The translations under genes and the position numbers were made by a program. Source: Dysidea avara (Eukaryota; Porifera; Demospongiae; Dictyoceratida; Dysideidae). Taken from it: a stretch of 64,000 nucleotides of DNA. Position 1 is the stretch's first letter; the number at the start of each line of letters is the position of its first letter. The notes under the pieces were generated by a model. The model had not been told where the DNA came from. It was given only the letters and a program-made list of their open reading frames with translations, and ran no database searches. Location: the NCBI RefSeq assembly GCF_963678975.1, contig NC_089275.1, forward strand, positions 248,001 to 312,000. Reading direction: 5' to 3'. Of this stretch, positions 46,601 through 55,383 are shown piece after piece.

Positions 46601-48612
46601 ATGTCATCAGCAAACATTAGAACAGGGCTTGACACAATAGATGGTATCTCATTCACAAACATCGTAAATAGCAGAGGCCCCAACACGGAGCCTTGGGGCA
46701 TACCACTAGTAATTGGTATGGAACAAGACTGATGACCATTTAGTACAACTTGTTGTTTTCTGTTAGACAAAAAGTTTTCAATCCATTTCAAGATATTACC
46801 ATGAATACCAAATGATGTTAATTTTTGCAATAAATGTTGGTGCGGAACAATGTCAAAGGCTTTTTGAAAGTCCAAATAGATTACATCAATAGAATATCCA
46901 TTGTCTAAATGGCAAGTAATAACAGAAGTAATTGTGTGGAGCACGATCTCCCTGGTATAAAGCCAAATTGGTAAGGGGACAGTAGGTTGTTTGTAGATAA
47001 ATGATTAAGGATATGATCCTTGACTGTAGATTCCATTAACTTGCTGAAAATGGAAGTAAGGCTAACTGGTCAATAATTACAGGCTAGATTCTGTGCACCT
47101 TTTTTGTAAATGGGTGTTAAATTGGCACACTTCCAATCTGGTGGCAAAATACCACTGTTAGTGACTTGTTGAACAAGATAGATAGTGCTCCAGAAATATA
47201 TTCACTCACAGATTTAATAACAGATATAAGGCCACCCGTCAGGTCCAGGAGATATGTTGCTTTGCAGAGCCGTAAGTTTATTGAATACAGCTGTAGGAGT
47301 AATCTCAATGGAATCGTTAAGAAGAGGGGAACTGGTTGAATCAACTGCAGGAATAGTTGTGGTGTCTTCACAGGTAAACACGCTGGAGAAATATTCATTT
47401 AAAAGGGTAGCCATTTCGGTATCGGAGTGTATTGCAGAACCATCGGCAGAAAGCAGTTCAGTAATGCATGGCGTATTTTTGTCCTTGAATTAACATATTG
47501 CCAAAACGCTTTAGGTCTAGATTTCACACCTTGGGATAGTCACTTTTCTGAGGTTACGAGTTAAGCTCCTAAGCTGGTTATTATAATTAATTTCAAATTT
47601 GAGAGATCTGCAGCAGAACGAGTTGAGATACCTTTTCCAAAGATGATTCTTCCTCCTTTCAAACTAAATACTTCACAGTTACTATACAGACTTTTCTTTT
47701 CCTTATGTTTATAAGTAGGAACACACTGGTCAATAGTATTTTGAACAATAGACAAACACTTTTCCTTGGAATTATTAGCAAAAGTTAATTATACACTATG
47801 TCAAACAATATTTAATAGGGTTTTCCCCTAAAATTAATGGTGTGCAGGAATTATGTTTGAATTGTTTTGGGAATAATGAAGGGGTAAAAGAATTGAGCAT
47901 TATTCCAATATTTTGGTGCAGTTTTAGAGTATAATTGTAAAAATAGATCAAGATACTCTAATAGAGCAGTCAAGAATGATCAATGTAGAATTGGTCATTA
48001 TTCATTATAGTACTCACAAAATATCTTGCTAGCAAAAGTAGCTCTTCTGATACAGCTAGATTTAGCAGATATTACTGTTTGAAAGTTTTGCTGTGAAATC
48101 TACTTACAAGATTGAAGAAAAAGTTAAAATAATTTTGAGGGTAACAAGTATATTTTGGGAATAGTAAAATTATAATGATAAGAGAAATTCAGAATAGAAT
48201 AACGATGAAAAATTTGTACATAACTTCCACAAGTAGTGTCTGCCAAATTTCTGCTGTTACTGATAAACCATCCTAGAAATTTAAAGTATTTTACTCATCC
48301 ACTAATCAGAAATTGTTAGTACTAATCAATTCTTAGAGAGTAGAGTACTACATTCCCATACTCTATTCTATTCCATAACAGATTGCATTCCGAGAACTCC
48401 ATTCCTTCCCAATGAGGGTAGTGAACCAGAAGAGGGCACTACATGTCAAACAGGTTGAGGTAGGTGTGGCTAGTGTATCACATGACCTCATAGCCCCTCC
48501 CCAACAGGCTGAACAGGAGCAAGTGAGCAGAGAACGAGAACGTTATCGACGATTGTCAGAACATCGTCGTCGTAAAGGTAGTGATAATGACAACACTACT
48601 GACCAATCATAA
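22582..48612 (+). CDS. TBC1D2: TBC1D2/Armus-like Rab GTPase-activating protein (31 exons)
   Basis: All 31 exons join in phase to 976 codons. Ends: 22582-22591, 22685-22767, 22816-22858, 28632-28743, 28788-28926, 28979-29041, 29323-29377, 29428-29518, 34855-34911, 35065-35193, 35959-35988, 36035-36160, 36211-36310, 36576-36634, 36932-37303, 37438-37599, 37649-37743, 39472-39565, 39614-39722, 39778-39852, 39903-39967, 41418-41448, 41782-41817, 41870-41965, 43803-43868, 43913-44050, 45248-45312, 45365-45431, 45478-45657, 48382-48459, 48508-48612. PH domain: CGYLNKQSG..KKWISRYCVF to AMMYWLTVLQ. Coiled coil: exons 12-17, with a Gln-rich insert in exon 15 and VEAYKEKNMFLANEI. TBC domain: WGIPANYRSKIWSW, arginine finger IELDLLRT, glutamine finger IGYCQ, GLNRLAAIALLFLEEE, then IWDAFLYEGSKVLFRYA. 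Both fingers intact, so an active GAP is expected; vertebrate TBC1D2 acts on Rab7. Basic C-terminus. Whether it matches TBC1D2 or TBC1D2B cannot be decided. Confidence 0.95.
23650..23819. mobile_element. pogo/Tc1-like MITE, TA flanks
   Basis: TA then CAGTGGAACCTCTCTATTA at the left, and TAAGAGAGGTTCCACTG then TA at the right: inverted ends with a TA duplication. It is 170 bp long with no coding sequence, and shares its first 12 bases with the element at 7403. Confidence 0.85.
24065..24175. repeat. About 32-bp tandem repeat, 3 copies
   Basis: CTAATAGGTAACCTCAGTGG is repeated three times, each followed by an A/G-rich stretch and GTGATCCTC. Spacing is about 30-33 bp because of small indels. Confidence 0.85.
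24766..25576. mobile_element. 811-bp long foldback transposon, 9-bp target duplication
   Basis: The left end GGGCGTTACTATTCAGTGGA and the right end TCCACTGAATAGTAACGCCC are exact complements, and the two halves pair over almost their whole length (about 370-400 bp each) with scattered differences. GGTTTCCAG flanks both sides (24757-24765 and 25577-25585) as a perfect 9-bp target duplication. Subterminal GGACTGGA-type short repeats lie inside both ends. No transposase is present; the frame at 25199-25465 comes from the right arm. A 9-bp duplication with long TIRs points to a Mutator-like (MULE) mechanism. See also the element at 56394. Confidence 0.92.
25655..25834. mobile_element. 180-bp MITE with TTAA target duplication
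   Basis: TTAA (25651-25654) precedes ATTAGAGTAGGGACAGTGTA, and the complement TACACTGTCCCTACTCTAAT precedes TTAA (25835-25838). The arms are about 52 bp and nearly perfect. TTAA duplication is characteristic of piggyBac and Kolobok superfamilies. Non-coding. Confidence 0.9.
27356..27625. repeat. (CA)n microsatellite
   Basis: About 270 bp of CA/CACG-type dinucleotide repeats with interruptions at first, then about 70 bp of uninterrupted CA. All open frames through it (His-Thr or Val-Cys runs) are artefacts. A second short CA tract is at 28545-28610, at the end of the LINE fragment. Confidence 0.95.
27690..28620 (+). mobile_element. LINE fragment: end of reverse transcriptase with C-terminal zinc finger
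   Basis: Two open blocks (27759-28118 and 28213-28610) read as the end of a non-LTR retrotransposon ORF2. Seen: VVDEFKYFGSLVEA, EAKRMVYRFVVLGVLLYGAE, RFHRRCVCSILGVSRS, then GHVARMSENRYPKKLLFSWL and WWDKVHQDLKKCGI. It finishes with a C2H2-like finger, CATCHLSFRRTQDIARHKC. The blocks are out of frame with each other, and stops occur near 28118 and 28200, so it is dead. The catalytic domain is missing: 5' truncated. The 3' end runs into a CA tract. It lies in the sense orientation within TBC1D2 intron 3. The clade is not certain. Confidence 0.8.
29640..29795. repeat. Direct duplication with poly(C) tracts
   Basis: AATAATTGACTCTTCGGTGT followed by TTTAGCGGGATCCAGGATGC and a run of C, then CACCATCTCCTGCTTTTAGC, occurs twice in tandem. 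The two copies differ mainly in the length of the C run (17 versus an interrupted 8-9). Confidence 0.9.
29809..30774. repeat. 21-bp minisatellite, about 46 copies
   Basis: The unit is CACTTTGATATACCAGTAAGC. It is repeated about 46 times with no length change and few variants (GATACACC, GATATGCCAG, GGAAGCC). Two more units (31287-31336) follow the hAT insertion. Since 21 is a multiple of three and no stop occurs in several frames, it yields long ORFs of heptapeptides (YWYIKVA on the minus strand, SHFDIPV on the plus). There is no reason to think these are translated: the array is inside an intron, and no splice sites or start context support them. Confidence 0.95.
30775..31286. mobile_element. 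hAT-type element (512 bp) in the minisatellite, 8-bp target duplication
   Basis: The left end CAGTGTTGGGCAAGTTACTT and the right end ACTCCCAACACTG are inverted repeats beginning CAGTGTTGGG. CCAGTAAG flanks both sides (30767-30774, 31287-31294), the 8-bp duplication expected of hAT. The interior is rich in short AGTTACATATTAC-type repeats and has no transposase. A second copy starts at 63902. Confidence 0.93.
31478..32885. mobile_element. Long inverted repeat, arms about 500 bp
   Basis: The left arm starts near 31478 (AGGGTCCCCAATTTG) and passes TAAGCAAATGATTTGCTACA and CAAGCTGCCCTACCAGCCAA to CTTCTCACCATCTGGGTGA (about 31935). The right arm, near 32440-32885, is its complement with some divergence and small indels. 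A spacer of about 500 bp holds no recognised gene. The arms match frames such as ARHPDGEKSQILSRL on the minus strand in both copies; whether this is a protein relic is unknown. Ends and target duplication are not clearly resolved. Confidence 0.75.
33420..33800 (-). mobile_element. LINE fragment, C-terminal end of reverse transcriptase ORF
   Basis: Read on the minus strand from about 33800: YTSPVWNPHTTIIINKIEAI, QKRAVRFSLNDFSRYSSV, TLDPPTLQQ, then a stop, then MMYKIINDHIDIPKDIPCD and SYKFSF followed by a frameshift before a WNPLP block. This is the conserved tail of Jockey/CR1-like LINE ORF2. Truncated and inactive. Inserted antisense in TBC1D2 intron 8. Confidence 0.85.
34008..34135. mobile_element. 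Short perfect-type hairpin element
   Basis: GTTATACAACGGCCACGAGT pairs with the complement of the right end (TGCACGTTGTATAAC), and GAGTGCTCTGCCTG with CAGGCAGAGCAC, closing through ATAAACGCAC and GTGCGTTTAT to a GGCCGTCAGGCCC apex. Arms are about 60 bp. It could be a MITE or a structured sequence. Confidence 0.8.
35521..35838. mobile_element. MITE with CAGTGACGGATTTAG ends
   Basis: The left end is CAGTGACGGATTTAG and the right end CTAAATCCGCCACT. The 6-bp TCTATT is on both sides (35515-35520, 35839-35844). The insertion split a copy of the dispersed CTCTATTAGAG motif. Just inside the ends are AGAGGGGGTTTCAGG and its complement CCTTGAAACCCCCT. It lies in TBC1D2 intron 10. Same family as 54938-55383. 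Confidence 0.85.
37955..38157. mobile_element. 203-bp MITE, TA target duplication, with empty site in the duplicate
   Basis: TA then CAGCTTTAATCCAATGTCGC at the left, and TTGGATTAAAGCTG then TA at the right. The arms are about 90 bp, including AAGGGGCGTGAC. The duplicated copy of this locus (around 61900) reads CTACAGTATTTAC, with no element and one TA. So this element inserted after the duplication. TBC1D2 intron 17. Confidence 0.85.
38196..38980. repeat. Low-complexity AACTAAAACTA element with inverted ends
   Basis: It starts CTAGTGTTGTTTTAGTTAAC and ends TACTAAAACAACACTAGTG, inverted repeats. The interior is filled with ACTAAAA-type runs and one unique stretch around 38500-38620. The same element is in the duplicate at about 61958-62636 with internal deletions, so it was present before duplication. 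Confidence 0.8.
38985..39290. repeat. Dispersed repeat family R1, copy a
   Basis: It contains CTGGATTGATTGTAAGGGCC, GGAACACAGCTGAAAGC and AGTGTAATGGC, and later ATACTAGTGGACATTTAGTC. The same phrases recur at 40460-41280, 52430-53050 and 62640-62830, and in part reversed at 49680-50110. No protein was recognised. This is a repeat family of unknown class. Confidence 0.75.
40260..41310. repeat. Dispersed repeat family R1, longest copy region
   Basis: It opens with a (GACT)n/(GACC)n microsatellite (40263-40310), then CAACCATAACTCAAATAATG, GGCTTGATTTTTTCAATG and GTGTCCCATTTCTTATTGC. Then come two or three internal repeats of the block with GACTGGATTGAT and GAACATAGCTGAAAG at about 300-bp spacing. 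It sits in TBC1D2 intron 21. A copy in the same order is at 52260-53000. Confidence 0.7.
41966..43802. other. TBC1D2 intron 24 (1.8 kb)
   Basis: Besides the inverted-repeat element, the region holds a decayed second copy of the exon 24 donor area: GATGATATGGGG then GGTGAGTGTG at about 43498, echoing GATGATATGGGGGTGAGTAT at 41953. No ORF of note. The rest (42000-42740, 43200-43490) shows nothing recognised. Confidence 0.5.
42748..43171. mobile_element. Inverted-repeat element carrying a tRNA-like segment
   Basis: Left AAGTGGTTACTGAACCGAAAG and right CTTTCGGTTCAGTAACCACT are complements. In between, at 42975-43045, lies a tRNA-like stretch: GGTAGCACAGTGGTTAG (A-box-like) and GGGTTTGAGCCCAGG (B-box-like), with CTACTG/CAGTAG able to pair as an anticodon stem. 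This suggests a SINE or a tRNA-derived piece captured by an inverted-repeat element. It lies in TBC1D2 intron 24. Confidence 0.6.
44150..44250. repeat. 17-bp tandem repeat, about 5 copies
   Basis: GATAATCAGGACACCTT is repeated about five times with GATGATC variants, after a TGGACACTTGGGGACACCTA start. Confidence 0.85.
44322..44592. mobile_element. Inverted-repeat element with ACCCATGAA motifs
   Basis: CATGAAATGCTGGAGCAAAA and TAATGTACCCATGAACAACC in the left arm are matched by the complement (GGTTGTTCATGGGTACATTA, TTTTACTCCAGCATTT) in the right arm. The centre contains a second smaller pairing (CCGATGAAAAACCTGTGG). Non-coding. TBC1D2 intron 26. Confidence 0.8.
44855..45195. repeat. 19-bp minisatellite, about 17 copies
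   Basis: GATTACTGAGTGTTTGTTA is repeated about 17 times with CTG/CCG and GTT/ATT variants. It lies in TBC1D2 intron 26 and ends about 50 bp before exon 27's acceptor. Confidence 0.9.
45740..47790 (-). mobile_element. LINE with reverse transcriptase domain, inactive
   Basis: The minus-strand frame 46237-46944 (235 codons) has reverse transcriptase motifs: VIYLDFQKAFDIVPH, SGMPQGSVLGPLLF, and the catalytic FADDMK. Upstream (47117-47755) lie frame-broken N-terminal RT pieces, such as NEYFSSVFTCED and NISPGPDG; about 46950-47100 encodes the ISLTSIFSKLMES and PGRSCSTQLL regions with frameshifts. Downstream the frame breaks at 46237, but GDLIFLYKILN and a W-N-S-L-P block follow. A C tract (45964-45986) interrupts the end. 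Jockey/CR1-like; 5' truncated, antisense in TBC1D2 intron 29. Confidence 0.92.
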
Positions 48613-48616
48613 TAAA
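48611..48616 (+). terminator. Polyadenylation signal AATAAA of TBC1D2
   Basis: AATAAA overlaps the last two bases of the TAA stop codon of TBC1D2. If used, the 3' UTR would be only some 10-30 bases. No better signal is close by. Confidence 0.5.
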
Positions 48617-50904
48617 ATGTCTAATTTGTAATCTTCAAATGAATTTGTATACTAAATATGAGATGTGTGTATAATATTGATGTTGTATATTTTGAGTTGG
48701 TCTGTGTTGTTAACAGTTGCTCTAGTCAGCTGGTGAATTCCCTCACTGTCCATCATGACTGTTTGTCATAGTTGCTATGACTACTACACTATCCTCTGTT
48801 ATTACTAGACTAGAGGATTAGTGATAGTTGTACTACTGGATGAGTAATTGTTGTTACTGGAGGACTGGTATTTGTAGTAGTTTGTCATAGCAAATATCAT
48901 TATGTATTCTTTTGGGATGGTCCCTTGGACGCATCAGACACTGTCTGTCTGTCTGTCCAGTAAATTAAAATAAATAACAAAAAGTAGGTGTGACTGCTCA
49001 TGTGAGCCATGATCTTACCTGACTGTCTGAGGCATTATGAAGGGGTGTGGCTGCTACAGAATGTATTAGGCTTCAATGAAGAGATGGTTGTTAATGTCAT
49101 GCAGACAAGTAATATTAAGCTATTTTGCTGTGATGTAGGTAAATCAAAATAATGTCATTACTGAATTGTGACAGTTTTTTAATGTTTGAAATACACAAGT
49201 GTGACTGTTCTATTAGAGTAGTTGACTGGTAGGCCTGCGTCAAACATACTGTCATGATGCTAGGATATTAGGTGGATATTTCAACTATGTAGTTTAATTC
49301 CATGAAAATAGATAACACTCCCTAATAGAGCAGTCAGCAATAGAGCATAGTAGCTCCTTGGATCAATGTTCTCTAATTTGTAGTGAAATACTCTAATAGA
49401 GCATTCAGTGATTAAAAGTGTTCCAAGATAATTTCCTACCCTAGGAGCATATTACAAGCATAAAAGAGAACACTGAAGAGCATAATAGAGTGGAACTGAA
49501 TCCCTTGGGACCAGGGGTGGACCATAAGTGTGAAAAGTCCTTATCTCTGAAACTGTATAAATGACCTTGAAGTAGTGAAAGAAATTTTTACTACCCTAAT
49601 AGAACAGTCACTACTCTAATAGAGCAGTCATTTCCATTTTTGGGTTAACCAAGAATCTGGATAACTGAGTAGGTGAAACTTCTGGAAACCATCTTGGACA
49701 AAATTTTGAACATATTTGACTCAGGCCCATCAGAACATCTTGATCAATCATTACATTGCTCCTCCCCAATTTCCACTACCTTGCTCCGCTCATTACACAC
49801 TGTTACAAATGAAGAACATTACAAGAAACTTCTCTGCAGTGAATCCAGTTGCTACGGAAAATGTGGGTGAAAAGCATGACACAGCCAGAGGGAAGCCATA
49901 TCACACTATTGCGAATCAACACATTGTTTTGTCAATGAAAAGAACTGGAACACAAACGTAAGTCCATGATACGTGCATTGTATGTATTGTGGTTGGTGAA
50001 AAGGCACGCCTTGGGACGAAGCGACATTGAACAGTGAAAAAATCAAGCCTGTAGCCTTACCCATTGTCGAGTTATGCTTGGCTGAAGGCATCAGTTAGTT
50101 AGTTAGTCAGAATAAAATTCTGTTAAATAGGAATATTTAAAAAAAATTCCATAGAAACTTGTTGGAAAGGTTTGGGATCACTCTGAAGGATTTTTTGAAC
50201 TTGGCTATGCCTAACCAATACTGCCAAGCTGTTATGAAGGAAGGCTGGTATTAGGGTGATATTTTTGGGCAAGAAAGCCCAAAACTGTGTGTGATCCTTA
50301 ATATACAGTACTACCATACTGTATGATGCACACAGCCGTTATTATTTTTTTATCATTGCAGCCATTTCTTGGCCAACATTTTGCACCCAGGTTTTTTAAG
50401 GCCGCACTATTTTTTTCACAGCTTGGCTGTTTTTGTGTGGTTAATTTTCTATATAGGTACTGGACAAATCAATTGTTTTGCTGTTCTTGTTATGTGTTGC
50501 TGTAATCCCTAAAGTACACACCAGAAAATGTTGAAACTTTCACAGCCCATTGGCTAGATTAAAAAAAAATTCAAGAAAAACGCAAACAAGTCAGGTTTTC
50601 ACTCAGTGGGTCACATATATTATAGCTGGAAACAATTCGTAATGAAGTAATTTCTTTCTGGCTGCCAGCACTGGCTGTTGGCAGACCAGCAATACACTTG
50701 TATTGTTGAACATTAATAATAATAATAATAATAATTCAGTAACAAACTACACGCTGGGTGTAGTGGAACCCTGTTTCTTGAAGCTGGTTTAAATTATGTT
50801 TACAAGAACTCAAGTGGCCTCACTTCATTCTACTTTTCTATTAGTTTAACACATGATATCCTAATATGAACAAATTTCCATCAGTAGTTTCAATTTTCTA
50901 CCAC

Positions 50905-51020
50905 CAACACACTATCCCATCCACTAACACTATCCCATCCACTAACACTATCCCATCCACTAACACTATCCCATCCACTAACACTATCCCATCCACTAAC
51001 ACTATCCCATCCACTAACAC
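50905..51020. repeat. 18-bp tandem repeat, about 6 copies
   Basis: CCACTAACACTATCCCAT is repeated about six times. A TIPSTN peptide ORF over it (50866-51132) is probably incidental. Confidence 0.9.
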
Positions 51021-52089
51021 TTTCTTTTCCTCCTCAACTATCATTTACACAACCCTATGGAACTCCATTCTCCTTCAGATGCTTCAATTGTCTAATCATC
51101 CTACATTTCACTCTACACTTCATCGTGTATAATTTAACTGTCTGTTATGTTGTATGTATTTAATTTGTGTGGGGAACATGTTAACAGGCTACATGTCTAT
51201 TGTGTACCATTGTCTTTGACAAAAATGGATAATCTAATCTAGTCAAGAGGTCGGTGAAGTATTCTTTTTTATTGTGTACTTTGTATTCTAATATCTTCAC
51301 ATGTCAAAGTGTGAGAAAATTTCGTACAAGTTATGCGTTAACTCACAACCAAGCAATCTGGTTGGTTACATCTGATTCTCATAATCTGTCAACACCAGCA
51401 CAGCATATCAGGTGTAGTAAGATATTATTAGATGAAGGAGCTCTGTTACAAGCTAGATACAGCAGTCTCAATAGGAGGTCAGGGCATGTCCTCTCTACAC
51501 AGGAGAATTTTGAAAATTTAGTCTTGAGCACACTTTTACACACTGACTGTTCTACTAGAGTGTTTCAAACTATAAAATCAAAAAATCAATAGGGAGCTGC
51601 AGCCCCCTTCTGTTGCTACACCTATGTATATACAGAATAGGGTAGTAAGGATGGCTTATTTCTTAAAACATTTGATCACGTCCAACTATCATATGTGAAG
51701 AAATCAAGATGTGTAGCTTGACATCACATCATCATTATTGTTCTAGTTACCAGTGACTGTAACTTCCAACAATGTTTGGCTGCTCACATACTCATAACAC
51801 TTAGTGTGAGGTTTGAGGTTTCTTTCAGTGTGAGAGTTACAAAGAGACAAATAAACTTGCAGGGGTAAAATACTCTAATAGAACAGTCACCTAGTAGTAA
51901 AGAAAGTTTACAAAACTTTGACAAAGAAGTTGTGCAAAGCTCAAACCAGGATAACTCCCAAACCAGTAACTACTGAACTGTTGTCAGCTGCTCAGTTCAC
52001 TTGATTTCTATAACATCTACTCAACTAAAAGTTCATAAATTCAATAAAAATTCTAGAACATTCTGTTCTATTAGAAATACTCAAAAAAT

Positions 52090-53092
52090 GTGCACTTTAT
52101 AGGATCACAAAGGTTTGGGCTTTTCTGGCCAAAAATATCACCCTCAAAGCAGCTACCTCACGATGCCTTGGCAATATTGGTTAGATGTCAAAGGTGCCTG
52201 ACCTGAAACACCTCTGAAAAGCTGCTACAATATTAAAAATATATATTTAGTGTAATTGTTGACAGACTGACTGACTCATTCACTCACTGACTGATCAGTG
52301 TAACTCAATAACAGCTAAGACTGCGAGCTTGATTTTTTTACTGTTCGACGTCACTTTGTCCTGTTACATGCTCTTTAGCATACCACAGTACATACAATAC
52401 ACACATCATGAACTTACCTTTGTCCTCTTTTGTGTCCCATTTCTTGCCAACAGACAAAGGTGTTGATTCACGGTAGCTAGTGCGATGGATGGCTTCCCTA
52501 CATTTGACTGAAATTGTCTGTGTTTTCCATGATGGCTGCAGAATACTGTTCTTTACGCTGTGACACAGGCTGAACATAGCTGAAGTGAAGTGTAATGGCC
52601 ACTTCTAAGTCAGTAATTGATAATTGGGGCAGGCAAATTGTCCATACCTTTCATGGTGACTGGATTTATTACAGAGGGGCTTCTCCTATTGTTCTTAGTT
52701 TGTAACGCTGTGTAATGGGCTGAACATAGCTGAAAGCGTAATCATCACTTCACTTTCAAGTTAGTAATTGATAGCTGGGGCATGCGTTCAGACAAAACAT
52801 TAACTCAGACACTCTAATCTGTTTTAATGTGGCATGTGTGGGTTCACCAGTCATAATAATGTTACAAAAAAAAGTAAACAAATAAGTATAAGGAAAAATT
52901 AGGAAGGTCAGGGAACATGAATAAAAATAGAGAAACAAGGGAGGTCACTTACACCTGCAGATATACTAGTGGACTTTTAATCCCTAATTCAGTCATGGTT
53001 ATAGACTGAATCAGGGATTAGCTAAATGTCAATTAGTACATCTGCAGGTATAGGTGACCTCCCTTGTTTCCCTACTTTCATGATCCCTGACC
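52090..53092. repeat. Composite dispersed repeat (R2 then R1) ending in a hairpin
   Basis: It begins with GGATCACAAAGGTTTGGGCT and AATATTGGTTAGATGTC (R2), then a GACTGACT run, then R1 in the same order as at 40260. At 52907-53092 the end folds back: GAAACAAGGGAGGTCAC and ACCTGCAGAT pair with complements on the other side of TAATCCCTAATTCAGTC. This suggests that R1 and R2 belong to one longer family. Confidence 0.7.
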
Positions 53093-54937
53093 GAGGTTAA
53101 AATTCTGTATACTTGTTTGAAGAAACAATAAACTAGATTACTAGCTGACTGTAAGGAGTAATTTGTTAGTGATGGAAGTACTTCATAAGCTGCTGACATT
53201 ACTGAACTACTGGTGTATCAGTAGTGAACTCCTTACTATTTCTCATTTTAATGATTCACCAAGCTGTGTCGTATCTACTTGTCATTTATTCACAGATAAT
53301 TATTGTTTATTGTACTGTCAAATTAGTTCTACATGTCACTGTGAAATCCTGTAAAATGAATTATTTGTTAGGACATAATAAATAGCTCATGCAATTTAAC
53401 ATATTTTATGTGTTGTACTCAGAAAGTAAATCCAGAGAGGTCTTTCATTGGTATGTCACACCCATGATCATTCTAATGGCTTCAGGTCATCATGTGAGCA
53501 TTGCAATGAGCTACAGTTGATGATAGCCCGACTGGAACGAGAATTATCACATTGTCAAAAAGAAAGATGAGCTGAACCATGCAGTTCCTAAAGGGACAGA
53601 TCAGGTGATCTCCTAGTGTCAGATCACATGATCCACCTGCCACACCTCCTATAGGGATAACGACTTCAAGGGGGAAGGCTCAGCTGACGTTAGAGGCTCA
53701 CATTATCTCTGAGTATTCCCAAGATGATATGGACAAGGATCGGTCTATACTAGTGGTGAGCATTATATAGGATGTGTGGTGGACACCTTGGGGCTGAGAA
53801 TTGTTGTAGTGTTCCTTTAAATGTATGGAGAATCAGACCTGTTGATTATTTGTCCTTATTAGGGAGGAGTTTTGTAATTTGGTACCAATCATTTCACTTA
53901 GGTACACAGTGTATGATGATCAAGTCAGTGTGTCCTGATAAATGATTGTTAAATATTATTGGATGTTATGAGCTAACAGTTTTTATTACATGAGTATATC
54001 ATGTCTCATTGTTACCATAGTTACAACAGAGCCTTGACAACATGAGTAGAGTAAAGAGTAGAGTTGAGGATGAGCTGAGGTAGTGTGACCATATCACTGT
54101 TACACTAGTCAGCTGGGATTTTGTGTGTGGGTGGTGAAAATTATTTGGTGGTACGTACCTTCACCAGTTTGTGTTTTGTTGCTAAGGAGAATATAATTTC
54201 ATGACATTTCCTCACAACACAAATTACCTTATCAAGTATCTGAAATAGTTGTCCCATCTCAGGTGTTGTTGTGTTTGTGTAAACTATTTTGATTGGCTAT
54301 TGATAGTGTCAACAAAAACAAAGGTCATTTATCTCACACCCACACATTCCCAGCTAGCTTGTGCAACTACCACACCCCCATTGAGATCACATGATCCCAT
54401 GTACAGTGAGGCTCAGTTGATGGTTACTAAGTTACAAGAAGAGATTACATCATATCAAGAGATCATCACGATCAAGGATAACGTTGTCATGGGATTGACA
54501 CATCAACTAGAGGAACTACAGAAACTACATGATCAACTGCCTGAACAATATAATCAACAAGATCAAGAACATAGTCAACAGCAAGATCAACAGGATCACC
54601 AACAATATGGTCAAGAGCAAAATCTGCATGATCAACAGGCAAGTAAACAAGGTCAATAAAATGAGGGACATCATCCAGATCAACTCAGTCAAGAGAATGG
54701 TCAGGAAACTGATCAATATCAACAACAAACAACTGAACAACAAACAAGTAACACATCTTCAGTAACCAACAAAAGTTGAGGGCCAATAACTTGATAACTA
54801 TCATCACAATATAAACCATCATCATTATTTCAGTATATAATACTAACTAACTCTACACATCATCATCATAGTGTAGAGATGATATTATACTGTCATGGTC
54901 TACCCCTAGCCATCTCCCAAAAGGCACAGCAGCTCAG

Positions 54938-55383
54938 CAGTGGCGGATCTAGGATTTTTAAAAGGGAGTTTCTGAAAGCTGGTATAGCTGAATAAAACAC
55001 CTGATGACATTTCTCCAGAAATTTTTGAGATTTTAGAAGCTCCGAGATTGGATTTTAGGCTAATTTTAGTTAGCAATTACAATAAATCCAATGCTTTAAA
55101 CTGTAAATACTATAGCTAACAACTATAGGGCAAAGATGGTGACTATTAGCTGTAGCTTTGATTGCTCTATTGGAGTAGTTACTTGACTGCTGAGGGTTTA
55201 ATAGTTATAACTGGTGTCAGTTAAGTGCAGCTACATGCATGCTGCTGAAATACAGAGGTGTATAGTTGTTTGATATGACAAATTGTCAGTGCAACAATGT
55301 TTATGTATTTAGACTTCCACTGAGCTAAAATTTAAAAGGGGGTTTCTGTCGAAACCCCAGAAACCCATCTAGATCCGCCACTG
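54938..55383. mobile_element. MITE with CAGTGGCGGATCTAG ends inside duplicated exon 16
   Basis: The left end CAGTGGCGGATCTAG and the right end CTAGATCCGCCACTG are exact inverted repeats. CTCAG (54933-54937, 55384-55388) is a 5-bp target duplication, and the parental exon 16 shows the empty site. Interior AAAGGGGGTTTCTG and its complement lie inside the ends. The element is 446 bp, and non-coding. Same family as 35521-35838. Confidence 0.93.

Larger units (their letters stand above)
48613..53429. other. Intergenic region downstream of TBC1D2
   Basis: No gene is supported. It contains several copies of the CTCTAATAGAG motif, a decayed pogo-like MITE (about 49495-49670), reversed R1 and R2 repeat pieces (49680-50310), the 18-bp array (50905-51020), and an R2/R1 composite repeat (52090-53090). 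The frame at 51254-51592 (112 codons) has no recognised domain, no splice context and ends in a repeat motif; I do not call it a gene. Confidence 0.6.

Noticed and set aside
51254..51592. 112-codon ORF in the intergenic region
   Set aside because: No recognised domain, no neighbouring exons, and its end runs through a copy of the dispersed CTCTATTAGAG-like motif.
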